Of a stretch of DNA of 64,000 nucleotides, positions 26,811 to 36,208 are shown one piece after another. Both the position numbers and the translations under genes were made by a program. The stretch covers positions 62,001 through 126,000 of the forward strand of contig JAHHHJ010000002.1 of assembly GCA_019359445.1 (NCBI GenBank), in the 5' to 3' direction. Source of the stretch: Kastovskya adunca ATA6-11-RM4 (lineage in GTDB: Bacteria; Cyanobacteriota; Cyanobacteriia; Cyanobacteriales; Coleofasciculaceae). Below the pieces are notes generated by a model that did no database searches, had not been told where the DNA came from, and saw only the letters and a program-made list of their open reading frames with translations. Numbering within the stretch: position 1 is the stretch's first letter; each line of letters begins with the position of its first letter.

Positions 26811-27398
26811 ATGCAACCTCAGCCACCCCAATTCTATGCGCCCGTGATTCTCAAACTCCTGCAAGGGGTAGTTTACAGTGATGACCCACATTGGGATCGG
26901 TTGCAAAGCTACCTAACTCCGATTAAGGAATATTTTGCCAAGATTGGCTTACGAGTCCAAAATTACGAAACAGAAGGATTTGCTTACCTAGAGCAACCCG
27001 ACCCCAATCCCGACGAGCGCAGTGAACCCCTACCCCGCCTAACTGTTCGTCGCCAATTGAGCTTTCGAGTTACTGTTTTATGTGTTTTACTGCGGGAGCA
27101 ATTGCGACAGTTTGATGCCAGCGATGCAACTGGGCGGCTTGTGTTAAGTATTGAAAAAATTCGGGATTTGCTACAACTTTATCTGCCAGAAGGGAACAAT
27201 GAGGAAAGATTTCGGCGTGAGGTAGATGGGTTAGTGAAACAAGCGACAGAACTCGGATTTCTCAAACGTCTATCTGGACAAGATGAAAATTACGAAGTTC
27301 GTCCCATCCTCAAAGCTAAAATTGATGCCGACATGCTTGAACTCTTAAGGCAAAAGCTAGAAGTTTATGCAAATGCTCCTGGATCTAGAACAGACTGA
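26811..27398 (+). CDS. jetB: Wadjet JetB (DUF4194, MukE-like)
   Basis: The 195-residue protein opens PPQFYAPVILKLLQGVVYSD and continues with FAKIGLRVQNYETEGFAYLE and PRLTVRRQLSFRVTVLCVLL, the DUF4194 winged-helix pattern. Its MukE-like role is to bind JetA kleisin as a dimer. The 3' end overlaps jetC by 32 bases in another frame, so the two are translationally coupled. Length is normal for the family. It has no enzymatic motif, as expected. Confidence 0.9.
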   Translation: MQPQPPQFYAPVILKLLQGVVYSDDPHWDRLQSYLTPIKEYFAKIGLRVQNYETEGFAYLEQPDPNPDERSEPLPRLTVRRQLSFRVTVLCVLLREQLRQFDASDATGRLVLSIEKIRDLLQLYLPEGNNEERFRREVDGLVKQATELGFLKRLSGQDENYEVRPILKAKIDADMLELLRQKLEVYANAPGSRTD

Positions 27399-30300
27399 TG
27401 ATTCCCATAAAGCCTTGGCAGGCTTTCGTCTGCAACGGTTTGAAGTCCTGAACTGGGGGACATTTGACCAACACCCTTGGGTGCTAGATTTGCAAGGAGG
27501 GATTGCCTTGCTCACTGGGGCAAACGGTTCAGGCAAATCGACTCTGGTCGATGCCTTATTGACGTTACTGGTTCCAAATAAACGCCGTAACTACAACCAG
27601 GCTTCCAGCGCAACGGGTAAGAGAGAACGGGATGAGAAAAGCTATGTGCAGGGAGCCTATGGTCGCACCCGTGCGGAAGAATCCTATGGCTCAAAACCCA
27701 AGTTACTCCGAGAAAAAGGGAAGCTTTCAGTTTTGCTAGCGTATTTTAGCGATCGCATCAGCAAACAAGAGGTCACGCTGGCACAGGTGTTGTGGATGGA
27801 AGATGGCTCTGTTCGGAAGTTCTTTGTGATTGCCGATGCGGAATTGACCATCGCTACACATTTTGCCCAATGCAGTCGGATTTCAGACTTAAAGAAACAA
27901 TTGAAAGCGATTGGGGCTGAGACGTTTGAAGAATTTGTTAAATACAGCCAGCAACTTCGTAAACGCCTTGGTCTGCAATCTGAAAAAGCACTAGATTTGT
28001 TTAATCAAACTGTCAGCATTAAAGAGATTGGGGGATTGAACGACTTTGTTCGCAACCACATGTTGGAAAAAACAGATGTGCAAACCAAGATTCACGAGTT
28101 GCAAGAAAGTTATGAGAACTTAACTATTTCACACACTGCCATTCAAAAAGCTCGCAAACAGTTAGAGGCACTGTTACCACTCACTGAACAAGCAGAAAAA
28201 TATACAAAATTAAAAAATGAGGTAGCCAACCTACAGCAGCTTCAATCTATTGTTCCTGCATTTTTTGCCAGTAAGAAGCTCAATCTATTAATGCAAGAGT
28301 TACAAGCGATTGAAGAGCAGCTTACTCATGCCCAACATCAGCGTGGTGAAAGCGATCGCCAACTCACAAATCTACGTCAACAAGAGAAGGATCTAGACTT
28401 TTCTATCAAACAAGATAGTGTAGGTCAAAGACGACAAGAACTGAAACGAGAAATTGAACAACATCAGAAAGAAGTAAATATCAAGAAAAAACAGGCAGAC
28501 GAGTATAATCACCTCGCTCAACGCTTAGACCTTCCACAGTATAGCGATAGCAATACTTTCTACACGGCTAGAACAAAAGGAGAAGCCCTGAAGCAAGAAA
28601 TTATTGTTGCCTTACTAACTTTAGAAACGCAACGAGATGAACAAAAGCTGCTGTATGCCGATCTGCAAAAGCAACAGACTAAATTGAAGGACGAGTTAAA
28701 ATCCCTTCGCAGTCGCAAGAGCCAAATTCCTAAAACTAATCTCGATATTCGCGATCGCCTTGTCAATGACCTAAATCTGGATGACAGCGATCTTCCTTTT
28801 ATTGGAGAGCTTTTACAGGTTCGCCCAGAGGTACAGGAATGGGAGGGGGCGATCGAGCGACTGCTGCGAGGTTTTGGATTATGCATTCTTGTTCCTGATG
28901 CCCATTTTGAGGCTGTCAATGCTTATGTCAACCGGACTAATTTGCGAGGACGGTTGATTTATTATCCCGTTAGCCCGATCGCTCCCAATCCAACACAACG
29001 CCCCCTCGATCCCCAACAAGTTCCCTATAAGTTGGAAATCAAACAAGAAAATGAGACATTCTCACAATGGGTGCGAGATCAACTAGTACGCCAGTTTAGC
29101 TACGTTTGTTGCAATGCAGTTGACCAGTTCCAGCATGAAACTCGCGCTATTACTCCCAAGGGCTTAATAAAACATGGTGGAGAACGGCACGAGAAGGACG
29201 ATCGCTCTCAAATTAGCGATCGCAGCAGTTACATTCTGGGTTGGAATAATGCCAGCAAAATCAAAGCTTTAGAGGCAGACTTAAAACAAATTAATCAGCA
29301 ACTCGCACAAATTGACAAACGAGTGCAGTCACTAGAGCAACAGCGCGAACAACGGTCGCAACAAAAATCCTGGTTACAAGATTTGATGAAGTTTGCTGAT
29401 TTCTCTGAGATTGATTGGCGAACAATAGAACGCGATCGCATCGAACTCCAGAAACAACGGCAGCAGTTAGAAGCCAGTTCCGATCGACTTAAGCAACTTG
29501 AAATCCAGCTTAAGGCAACCCAGACAGAAATTACTCAGGCAGATCAACAACGAGAACGCTTGATTCGAGAAATTCAAACCCTTGAAGATCGCCAACGTGA
29601 CGCTAGAAGAGAGCAGAGTGACTGTGAAATGAAGTTGCGCTCGGTTGCAGATTCGGAAGTTGAAGCCTTTGAAAAGTGCATGGCAGCCAAGCTCAGGCAA
29701 TATTCAATGACATTAGAAACGATCGTTCAAGATGAAGAAAACCTGCGCGATTACTTGCAAGAACGGCTCCGCCAACACGAACGACAGCAAGATGACTCTC
29801 GAAGCTCGCTTAATATGCGGATGCTAAATTTTAAGAATGCTTTTCCTGAAACCGTGTCAGAGTTAGGAACTTCGCTGGATTACTTGGATGAATACCTGAA
29901 GCTAAAGGCACAAATCGAGCAAGATGATTTGCCTCGACATGAACAACGATTTAAGCAATTAATGAATGAAAAAGTGATAATTGCCATTTCAATGTTTAAG
30001 AGTTCTTTAGAGAAGCAGGAAGAAGAAATCCAGCAAGCAATTGACGACCTCAATGACTCTCTACGACAAATTGATTACACAGATTCTACCTATATTAAAT
30101 TGTGCTGCGATACGACCCGTAGCTCTGACGTTCGAGGCTTTAAGGAAGATTTGAAAGCCTGTCTCGGTGATGTTGCTCGTCAAACTGCCGAAGATAACGA
30201 AGAACGATTTAAAAGTATTCAAACCCGTCTAATTGAACGCTTCAAATCTGAAGAAAGATGGACTGGCTTAGTCACTGATGTTCGTAATTGGCTAGATTTT

Positions 30301-30723
30301 TCAGTAAGTGAAAGATACCGATCGGATAACACGGAAAAAGAACACCATACAGACTCTTCTGGAAAGTCAGGCGGGCAAAAAGTTAAATTGGCTTACACTA
30401 TTCTAGCATCGGCGATCGCTTATCAATTCGGGTTAAATCAAGACACAATAAAACATAAATCTTTTCGATTTGTTGTCATTGATGAAGCATTTAGCAAGTC
30501 AGATGATGGCAATGCACGTTACGCAATGGAACTCTTCAAAAATCTAAATCTTCAACTCCTAGTTGTTACTCCAAAAGACAAAATAAATGTAATTGAGCCT
30601 TATATTTCTAGCCTTCATTTTGTCTCTAATGTATCAGAAGGAAACTACTCTCGAACTAATTCGATATCGATTGAAGAACATCGTCAAAAACGTCAAACTT
30701 TTCTCCAAAAAAATAGTGATTGA
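27367..30723 (+). CDS. jetC: Wadjet JetC (MukB/SMC-like ATPase)
   Basis: This is an 1118-residue SMC-like ATPase. The N-terminal head has Walker A TGANGSGKSTL at 50-60. Long coiled coils with E, Q and K-rich heptads run at about 250-450 and 640-960, around a hinge-like region near 470-620 (LPFIGELLQVRPEVQEWEGA). The C-terminal head has ABC signature SSGKSGGQKVKLAY at about 997-1010 and Walker B FVVIDEAFSKSDDGNA at about 1035-1050. All ATPase motifs are intact. JetC with JetA and JetB forms the motor that reels in DNA; JetD cuts. The stop overlaps jetD's start by eight bases. Confidence 0.93.
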   Translation: MQMLLDLEQTDDSHKALAGFRLQRFEVLNWGTFDQHPWVLDLQGGIALLTGANGSGKSTLVDALLTLLVPNKRRNYNQASSATGKRERDEKSYVQGAYGRTRAEESYGSKPKLLREKGKLSVLLAYFSDRISKQEVTLAQVLWMEDGSVRKFFVIADAELTIATHFAQCSRISDLKKQLKAIGAETFEEFVKYSQQLRKRLGLQSEKALDLFNQTVSIKEIGGLNDFVRNHMLEKTDVQTKIHELQESYENLTISHTAIQKARKQLEALLPLTEQAEKYTKLKNEVANLQQLQSIVPAFFASKKLNLLMQELQAIEEQLTHAQHQRGESDRQLTNLRQQEKDLDFSIKQDSVGQRRQELKREIEQHQKEVNIKKKQADEYNHLAQRLDLPQYSDSNTFYTARTKGEALKQEIIVALLTLETQRDEQKLLYADLQKQQTKLKDELKSLRSRKSQIPKTNLDIRDRLVNDLNLDDSDLPFIGELLQVRPEVQEWEGAIERLLRGFGLCILVPDAHFEAVNAYVNRTNLRGRLIYYPVSPIAPNPTQRPLDPQQVPYKLEIKQENETFSQWVRDQLVRQFSYVCCNAVDQFQHETRAITPKGLIKHGGERHEKDDRSQISDRSSYILGWNNASKIKALEADLKQINQQLAQIDKRVQSLEQQREQRSQQKSWLQDLMKFADFSEIDWRTIERDRIELQKQRQQLEASSDRLKQLEIQLKATQTEITQADQQRERLIREIQTLEDRQRDARREQSDCEMKLRSVADSEVEAFEKCMAAKLRQYSMTLETIVQDEENLRDYLQERLRQHERQQDDSRSSLNMRMLNFKNAFPETVSELGTSLDYLDEYLKLKAQIEQDDLPRHEQRFKQLMNEKVIIAISMFKSSLEKQEEEIQQAIDDLNDSLRQIDYTDSTYIKLCCDTTRSSDVRGFKEDLKACLGDVARQTAEDNEERFKSIQTRLIERFKSEERWTGLVTDVRNWLDFSVSERYRSDNTEKEHHTDSSGKSGGQKVKLAYTILASAIAYQFGLNQDTIKHKSFRFVVIDEAFSKSDDGNARYAMELFKNLNLQLLVVTPKDKINVIEPYISSLHFVSNVSEGNYSRTNSISIEEHRQKRQTFLQKNSD

Positions 30724-31882
30724 TCCTGCTAAAATCAGACAAAAATCCGAACAACGTTATCCTTTATTTTTAACTTCAATCATTATAGAAAATAGCTTCT
30801 TTCCTATAGAATTTTCAGTAGGTTTTCTTCCAAAAGACTACCTTGCTCTACGCGAAGTAGTTACTCAGTTAATCCAAAAATCAAAACATAATTTAGGGTA
30901 TGGTTACACCCTAGAATTGGAAACTAGAAGAACACAGAAATATGGACAGCAATCTTTACCTAAACGTATTAGCATTGAGACAGAGCAGGATTATTTGAAA
31001 CTGATTAAGAAGGAAAAAGAAGTTTCACAATTTAAGGCAGACATAGACCTGATTCAGCTAGAAATTCCTGAACTAAATGATTGGCTTTCCCGAAACCCTT
31101 TAAAAGTTATTGAGTATAGCGATCGCTGGAATGACTTACTCAAAGTCTGCCAATACTTTCAACATAACCCCAAACCTAATCTCTATATTCGAGAACTACC
31201 CATTCAGGTTCATACAAAATTTATTGAACAAAATAAAGGTATTTTACGGAGCATTCTAGAGGATATTTTACCCGTTAACAAACTTGCGTTTTTAGAAGGC
31301 GAGAAAGAAAATACCTTTGAAAAGCGATTTTCTCTAAAGTATCGCGAGCCTCTCATTCGTCTTAGAATTTTAGATCAAATTTTAAAAATCAAATATGGCT
31401 TTCCTTTTTCTGATGTCAGTGTTCCCCTTTCTGAGTTTAGACAACTGAATTTAGAAACACACCGCTGCTTTATCACTGAAAATCTAATGAATTTTCTGAC
31501 TCTACCCCTTTTAAAAGACAGCTTTGCACTGTTTGGTAGTGGCTATGCTATTCAAACCCTAAAATCTGCTAATTGGCTATCATTCTGCCCTATCTTCTAT
31601 TGGGGGGATTTAGATATCGATGGATTTAAAATACTTTCTCAACTGCGATCTTATTTCCCTCAAACAATATCTATTATGATGGATTCAAAAACATTTGAAA
31701 CCTTTCACGAATTTTCGGTTACTGTTGCAGAAGCGATTGCTGAAACCTTACCTCATCTGACCCCCGAAGAAGAAACTCTATATGCTCATCTTGCACTTCA
31801 TCGAAAACGCCTGGAACAGGAGCGCATTAGTCAAGATTATGCTAATCGGCTTCTACAGAATTTGGTGCAGCAAAGCCCCTGA
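30716..31882 (+). CDS. jetD: Wadjet JetD (DUF3322-DUF2220, topoisomerase VI-like nuclease)
   Basis: The start is set at GTG 30716, which overlaps the jetC stop (GTGATTGA) and gives 388 residues, the normal JetD size. The longer frame from 30593 would overlap jetC by 131 bases. The N-terminal DUF3322 domain begins VIDPAKIRQKSEQRYP. The C-terminal TOPRIM domain holds glutamate in CFITENLMNFL (about 255) and the D-x-D motif in FYWGDLDIDGFK (about 294-305), needed for metal-dependent DNA cleavage. JetD nicks or cuts DNA that the JetABC motor has fully extruded. The active site appears intact, so the system is likely functional. Confidence 0.92.
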   Translation: MIDPAKIRQKSEQRYPLFLTSIIIENSFFPIEFSVGFLPKDYLALREVVTQLIQKSKHNLGYGYTLELETRRTQKYGQQSLPKRISIETEQDYLKLIKKEKEVSQFKADIDLIQLEIPELNDWLSRNPLKVIEYSDRWNDLLKVCQYFQHNPKPNLYIRELPIQVHTKFIEQNKGILRSILEDILPVNKLAFLEGEKENTFEKRFSLKYREPLIRLRILDQILKIKYGFPFSDVSVPLSEFRQLNLETHRCFITENLMNFLTLPLLKDSFALFGSGYAIQTLKSANWLSFCPIFYWGDLDIDGFKILSQLRSYFPQTISIMMDSKTFETFHEFSVTVAEAIAETLPHLTPEEETLYAHLALHRKRLEQERISQDYANRLLQNLVQQSP

Positions 31883-31931
31883 GTAAATGTACGAGCGCGA
31901 TCGCTACAATCACCCGCTAGAACCAATTACC

Positions 31932-32324
31932 TCACGGAATGAAAAGACGACTAACTCCGAGATAGTTTTCAATAGACAACACAATGTCAGCTAGACGGGC
32001 ACTACACTGCTCCCGATACTCTCGCTCAACCAGTCTATCCAGATTTCCAATCGTAATCACGGGCACAGATGTAGAGGTGCCTTCTTCGCGGATTGTTTGT
32101 TCTAGTGAATCCTCACCTTTTGCGTTTCGGTTTGCGGTCAAAAGAAGCATCTGATTGGATTGCGCGAACCGCCAAATTATTCGATCATTGCTGTCAGCAG
32201 CCAGTCCCGCCTCTTTCAGCGTCACAAAACGAATTGAGAGAAGGTCAAGCCAACCGTTAGCGGCTAAAGTCCCTTGAAACAAAACGACATAACCTGTCAA
32301 ATTGTAATCAACCAGAACAATCAT
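31932..32324 (-). CDS. PIN-like toxin candidate (DUF5615-type)
   Basis: The 130-residue protein starts MIVLVDYNLTGYVVLFQGTL with an early aspartate (Asp6). It continues with FVTLKEAGLAADSNDRIIWR and MLLLTANRNAKGEDSLEQTI, resembling the fold-defining acidic and T-x-N positions of PIN-like DUF5615 proteins. Its start overlaps the end of the DUF433-like gene by four bases, the usual layout for this toxin-antitoxin type. It is predicted to act on RNA. Catalytic residues are not proven. It is convergent with jetD, with a 49-base gap. Confidence 0.7.
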   Translation of the reverse strand: MIVLVDYNLTGYVVLFQGTLAANGWLDLLSIRFVTLKEAGLAADSNDRIIWRFAQSNQMLLLTANRNAKGEDSLEQTIREEGTSTSVPVITIGNLDRLVEREYREQCSARLADIVLSIENYLGVSRLFIP

Positions 32325-32701
32325 GCAGTCAGTCCAAGCTGCGCTTTCCAGGCTTGGAGTTTAGCATAAATCTCTTCCTGTCCTGGTTTTGGAGGTATTT
32401 TGGCAATTTCAGCCAAACGTTCCTGATTTTTGTCTTCCCAGTATTCCCGTATCTCTTGGGTTGCTTGTAAGACAGTTTGATATTCTGCTTCTACATCAGT
32501 ACGGTTGGAATCAATGTAGGAGAGTGCTGCATTGAGTTGTTCTTCTGTCAAAGGGAGCCAGTTCAGAATGAGCTTGGGTGTCCATCCTGCTGCAAGATGA
32601 TCCATAACATCGTAGAGGGTGATGCGGGTGCCTGTGATCGTGAGTCCTCGCTCTGTACGAATAATAAATGACTGCTTATTAGTTCCTAGAGTCATGTTCA
32701 T
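32321..32701 (-). CDS. DUF433-type antitoxin
   Basis: The 126-residue protein shows RTERGLTITGTRITLYDVMD followed by HLAAGWTPKLILNWLPLTEEQLNAALSYI, the MerR-like winged helix-turn-helix of DUF433. A long charged helix (residues 75-120) is a likely toxin-binding tail. It precedes and overlaps the PIN-like gene, so this is a two-gene toxin-antitoxin unit with the antitoxin first. A second in-frame ATG two codons downstream (32695) is an alternative start. DUF433 proteins usually bind their own promoter. Confidence 0.82.
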   Translation of the reverse strand: MNMTLGTNKQSFIIRTERGLTITGTRITLYDVMDHLAAGWTPKLILNWLPLTEEQLNAALSYIDSNRTDVEAEYQTVLQATQEIREYWEDKNQERLAEIAKIPPKPGQEEIYAKLQAWKAQLGLTA

Positions 32702-32811
32702 CCCTTACTAAAATCTACTTTTATGATACTTTGCAGAAAAAGCAGGGTGAGCAATGCCCACTCCACGAAACTCAGTTCTCGCTACAGCCTCAAGGAAATA
32801 AGCGATCGCAC

Positions 32812-33366
32812 TCAAGAAAAAAGTCTCTCAACAGATACCTGAACATCGGGAAATGCTAACGGTACAATCGCACCTTCACGAAGAACTTGTTGTGTAACGT
32901 ACCGACCATTCTGAGGCGATCGCAAGACAATTATTCGCTTAGCAGATAAATCCAAAATCCAATACTCTTGAATTTCAGCCGTAGCGTAGATAGAGGTTTT
33001 GAGATCTAAGTCTTTTTTCAGGCTGGTCTTAGCAACCTCTACTACCCAAAAGATATCACCAGGTTCAGGATGGCGATCGTTGTATGCAGACTCCGGCAAT
33101 CTAACAATTGCAATATCCGGTTCTGGTTCAGAGTCAGGTAGTGCAATCGGACCATTGAAACGCACATCGGCTTTACCTGCTAGCAACTCCTCCAGGTATT
33201 TCGCCCCTCGCCTTGCCGTATTGTAGTCAATCGGCGTTTCGGGACTCATTTCAACAATTTCACCCGCTAGCAATTCCACACGGCGATCGCGCAAAATTCC
33301 CGCTTCGATCATGCGATGATAGTCATCCACAGACCATTTGGCTAGCGTCTTCATCGCTCCAATCAC
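32812..33366 (-). CDS. Uma2-family putative endonuclease (DUF820)
   Basis: The 184-residue protein has the Uma2 layout: KWSVDDYHRMIEAGILRDRRVELLAGEIVEMSPETP, then EPDIAIVR (catalytic aspartate), then VVEVAKTSLKKDLDLKTSIYA (E-x-A ... K) and YWILDL. This is the restriction-endonuclease-like PD-(D/E)xK arrangement, with Ala where many members have Ser or Ala between E and K. Uma2 proteins are hugely expanded in cyanobacteria, and their job is not established. The start is GTG 33366 or ATG 33354. It lies between a toxin-antitoxin pair and an HNH relic. Confidence 0.82.
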   Translation of the reverse strand: MIGAMKTLAKWSVDDYHRMIEAGILRDRRVELLAGEIVEMSPETPIDYNTARRGAKYLEELLAGKADVRFNGPIALPDSEPEPDIAIVRLPESAYNDRHPEPGDIFWVVEVAKTSLKKDLDLKTSIYATAEIQEYWILDLSAKRIIVLRSPQNGRYVTQQVLREGAIVPLAFPDVQVSVERLFS

Positions 33367-33513
33367 TCATTCCGTTTGTAGACTTGACTCAATTCTATAT
33401 TCCTTTAGCTGGAGCGAATGCCTACGGCACGATACGCGATCGCACTATCCTCTTCAAATTCCACTCTCCCAAATCTGAAGTAGTACGAGAAGCGATCGCC
33501 TTCTACCCAGCAG

Positions 33514-33708
33514 ACAGTTCCTTTGTTTCATCCTTATCGTCAAGTTTGGGAAGAGCATTTTACCTGGAGTTAGGAGGGTACAGAGTTAGTCGGGTTGACA
33601 CCTATTGGTCGAGCAACAATTGCTGCTCTAAAGATGAATCGTCCCCAGTTGATTCGCGTGCGTCGGATGTGGGTGAAGGTAGGGGAACATCCGCCAAAAT
33701 TTGAGTGA
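33514..33708 (+). pseudogene. Broken HNH-endonuclease C-terminus
   Basis: In one frame this stretch reads TVPLFHPYRQVWEEHFTWS, a TAG stop at 33571, then EGTELVGLTPIGRATIAALK and a tail ending WVKVGEHPPKFE-stop. This is the recognisable C-terminal third of a cyanobacterial HNH nuclease (F-x-P-Y-R-Q-x-W ... T-x-I-G-R-A-T ... R-x-x-W-V). The HNH core itself is absent upstream and no start is present, so the gene is truncated as well as interrupted. The preceding 140 bases hold no recognised domain. Confidence 0.72.
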
Positions 33709-33773
33709 GCGAAGAAGTGCTATGTCGAAAAGGGATTGCGATCGCGCCCTTCCCATAATCACCCCCCTACACC

Positions 33774-35003
33774 TTATTCCTTCCCTGCCGATGTAATGCC
33801 GCGCTTGGTCAGATTCTCTTCGAGATTCCTGATAAACTCCAAGTCCTCTTCAGGTAGAGGCTGACTTCCACTCTCTTTTATGTCCCCACCTATAGAAGGC
33901 TTCTCAAGGAAGGTGAACGCCTGCCGGAACTGATGCGGACTTGCCTCAATAGGTGCGTCAAAGTGGCAGGGAATAATCCGCTGAAACTTCCATAAAGCCA
34001 CCTTGTCTGCCCAGTCGAGGACTTCTCTCGGTGCTTGGTTGAAAATGAACGTCTGTAGAATTGGTGCCACAAATAGACGACCGCCGCCTCGTAGTGCCTT
34101 GAATGACTGCCTCCAGTCGCTCTTCCATCGGAACGGAAACCAACCGAAATACGCCTTTTTTGAGCGATCCGGTGCTTTGAGGGCGTCGCGAAATCCTTGC
34201 CCCAGTCCAATCGTCTCTAAGGTGCTGGGACTGAAATACAAAGCAAACAATGAAATGCGCTGCCATCCCTTGCGGCGGTTCGCCTCACTGTCTTTAACCA
34301 CCTCAAGCCCATTATCCCTAGCGTGAAATAGCAAGGGGTACGGGTTAAGCTGGACAATTTCTGGGGGCAACTCCTGCACAGAAAGCACAGAGTCTGTGAC
34401 TAGTAGAGTGCGCGATCGCTTGTGAAATAAAGCAACTTCTTCAAACGACCCCCGTCCCAGATCAATACTCAGTACTTCGTAGTCAAACTCATCGGCAAAC
34501 GGGGCATCACCGCTAGCCTCAGGGAGTACATGAGTGCGTTTAGTGGGGAAGCCAAGCCAAGCCAGCGGCAAATTCAGCGGGAAACTCCACTGATTCGCCG
34601 TCACGAAAACCTGCGCTTGAGGAAAACATCTAGCAAACGGGCCCACAAAAACCTTATGTTCTAAGCCAGAAGCAGTGGGTAAGATGATGTACTTCACCTC
34701 ACCGTATTTAGCCTCTAACTCCTTAACCAGCCGGATACACTCTCTTGTTGGTGCGACTGGGGCATAAACAAGCAGACCCCCCTTTTCCAGCTTAACCACA
34801 CTCATCCGAATCGGTACAACGGTGTAGAGGATGCCCTGCATCTGGTCAAAAGTCCAGATGGTGTCCTTAACTACTTCTTTGCGGAGTGTCCGCCGCCTAC
34901 CGTAGGGGTAGAGTGGCACAGCCAGCCAGAACCGCCATGACCAGTCCCCAGGATTGAGACTCTCACTACCTTGTTGCCCTTGCTCAAGCGATACGCTCAA
35001 CAT
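33774..35003 (-). CDS. DUF4336 protein
   Basis: The 409-residue protein opens with GDWSWRFWLAVPLYPYGRRRTL, then DTIWTFDQMQGILYTVVPIRMSVVKL, LEKGGLLVYAPVAPTRECI and YIILPTASGLEHKVFVGPFAR. All are hallmarks of DUF4336, a family related to metallo-beta-lactamase-fold hydrolases and common in cyanobacteria and plants. The LPTASGLEHK segment replaces the usual H-x-H-x-D-H zinc motif, so hydrolase activity is doubtful. A late RIIPCHFDAPIEAS gives one conserved His. There is no signal peptide or membrane span. Function is unknown. Confidence 0.8.
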   Translation of the reverse strand: MLSVSLEQGQQGSESLNPGDWSWRFWLAVPLYPYGRRRTLRKEVVKDTIWTFDQMQGILYTVVPIRMSVVKLEKGGLLVYAPVAPTRECIRLVKELEAKYGEVKYIILPTASGLEHKVFVGPFARCFPQAQVFVTANQWSFPLNLPLAWLGFPTKRTHVLPEASGDAPFADEFDYEVLSIDLGRGSFEEVALFHKRSRTLLVTDSVLSVQELPPEIVQLNPYPLLFHARDNGLEVVKDSEANRRKGWQRISLFALYFSPSTLETIGLGQGFRDALKAPDRSKKAYFGWFPFRWKSDWRQSFKALRGGGRLFVAPILQTFIFNQAPREVLDWADKVALWKFQRIIPCHFDAPIEASPHQFRQAFTFLEKPSIGGDIKESGSQPLPEEDLEFIRNLEENLTKRGITSAGKE

Positions 35004-35093
35004 TTGCCTTTGATGTAGTTCTCGATAACCGACTAGTTATCTAAATTCTAGACTTCCATCACAATTGGAGGTTAGGCAACCTTCAACTCATTT

Positions 35094-36038
35094 TCAACGC
35101 TGATGTCCGCTTGCTCCCAACTTTTGCCAAGCCAACTTTGCCGCACCAACCATCCCCGCTTGATTGCCGAGTTCCGCCGTCAGTAGCTGTAAATCCTCGC
35201 GGGAACTAGGCAGCACCCGCCGCTCAATTTCTGCCCACGCAGCGGGAAAGAAAAATTCTGCACTGGCACTTACCCCACCGCCAATCACCACCACTTCCGG
35301 CGTGAGGACATAAATTAGGCTTGCCAACCCTGCCCCTAAGTTGCGCCCGTAGCTTTCCCAAAAGGCGATCGCTTCTGGTTTCCCCTCCCTCGCCATCGCC
35401 CCTAATTCTGCGGGTTCTTTGCCTGTGCTGCGGCGAATCGCTTGAATCGAAAGATACTGCTCTAGAGAACCTTGATTACCACTATTACAGGGTGGCCCAT
35501 CTGGGTTAAGGGTAATTAACCCCAACTCCCCCGCCGCTCCTCTAGCACCCACAAAAAGCTGGTTATCTAAAATAATTGCGCCCCCAACTCCCGTACCGAG
35601 GGTAAGCAAAATCAAATTGCGAAATTTTTGACCTGCTCCTAACCAAGCTTCTCCTAAACCCGCACAATTAGCATCGTTTGCCAATATGGTTGGGCAACCC
35701 AGCCGAGCTTCCAACCAATCAGCTAAGGGCACATCCTTCCACCCTGCCAGATTAATTGCCACTCTGGTAATTCTCCCCTCAGCATCAGCCGGGCCAGGAG
35801 TCCCAATCCCAATCGCCATGGCGGGTTGTGTAGCCGTATTGAGAGACGCGATCGCCTCTACCATCACTTCTACCACCGCTTCTGGAGTCGCAGGTTGAGG
35901 CGTCGGTATCGTCAAGGACTGCAAGCAAGCACCATCCTCAGCAAACCGCCCCAGCTTAATTGCTGTTCCCCCTAAATCAACACCAATGACGGTTCGTGGG
36001 TTGTCTAATGTTGCAAGAACGTTTGGGTCAATGCCCAT
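35094..36038 (-). CDS. ROK-family glucokinase
   Basis: The 314-residue protein has the ROK ATP and sugar-binding motifs: VIGVDLGGTAIKLGRF at the N-terminus, IGIGTPGPAD, ILANDANCAGLGEAWLG with the catalytic aspartate, and LTLGTGVGGAIIL. The ROK zinc motif, normally C-G-C-G-x-x-G-C, is reduced to CNSGNQGS, keeping one Cys. Glucokinases of cyanobacterial type show this loss. It phosphorylates glucose to glucose-6-phosphate, feeding glycogen and pentose-phosphate metabolism. It is a single gene, 90 bases from the DUF4336 gene on the same strand. Confidence 0.85.
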   Translation of the reverse strand: MGIDPNVLATLDNPRTVIGVDLGGTAIKLGRFAEDGACLQSLTIPTPQPATPEAVVEVMVEAIASLNTATQPAMAIGIGTPGPADAEGRITRVAINLAGWKDVPLADWLEARLGCPTILANDANCAGLGEAWLGAGQKFRNLILLTLGTGVGGAIILDNQLFVGARGAAGELGLITLNPDGPPCNSGNQGSLEQYLSIQAIRRSTGKEPAELGAMAREGKPEAIAFWESYGRNLGAGLASLIYVLTPEVVVIGGGVSASAEFFFPAAWAEIERRVLPSSREDLQLLTAELGNQAGMVGAAKLAWQKLGASGHQR

Positions 36039-36208
36039 TGGCTACCAACTATAAGCAAGGTCGGATTTATTTTACAGGGATTGCCCTCTTCCGGTGTCAA
36101 TTTCCCTAAATCCGTTGTACATTCGCAAAACTCAACCAGAGGCTAAAACTAGAATGGTAGAAGGCAATTTTTGCTGCCTGGAGTGTCTACCACCTATTTT
36201 TCACTTGA

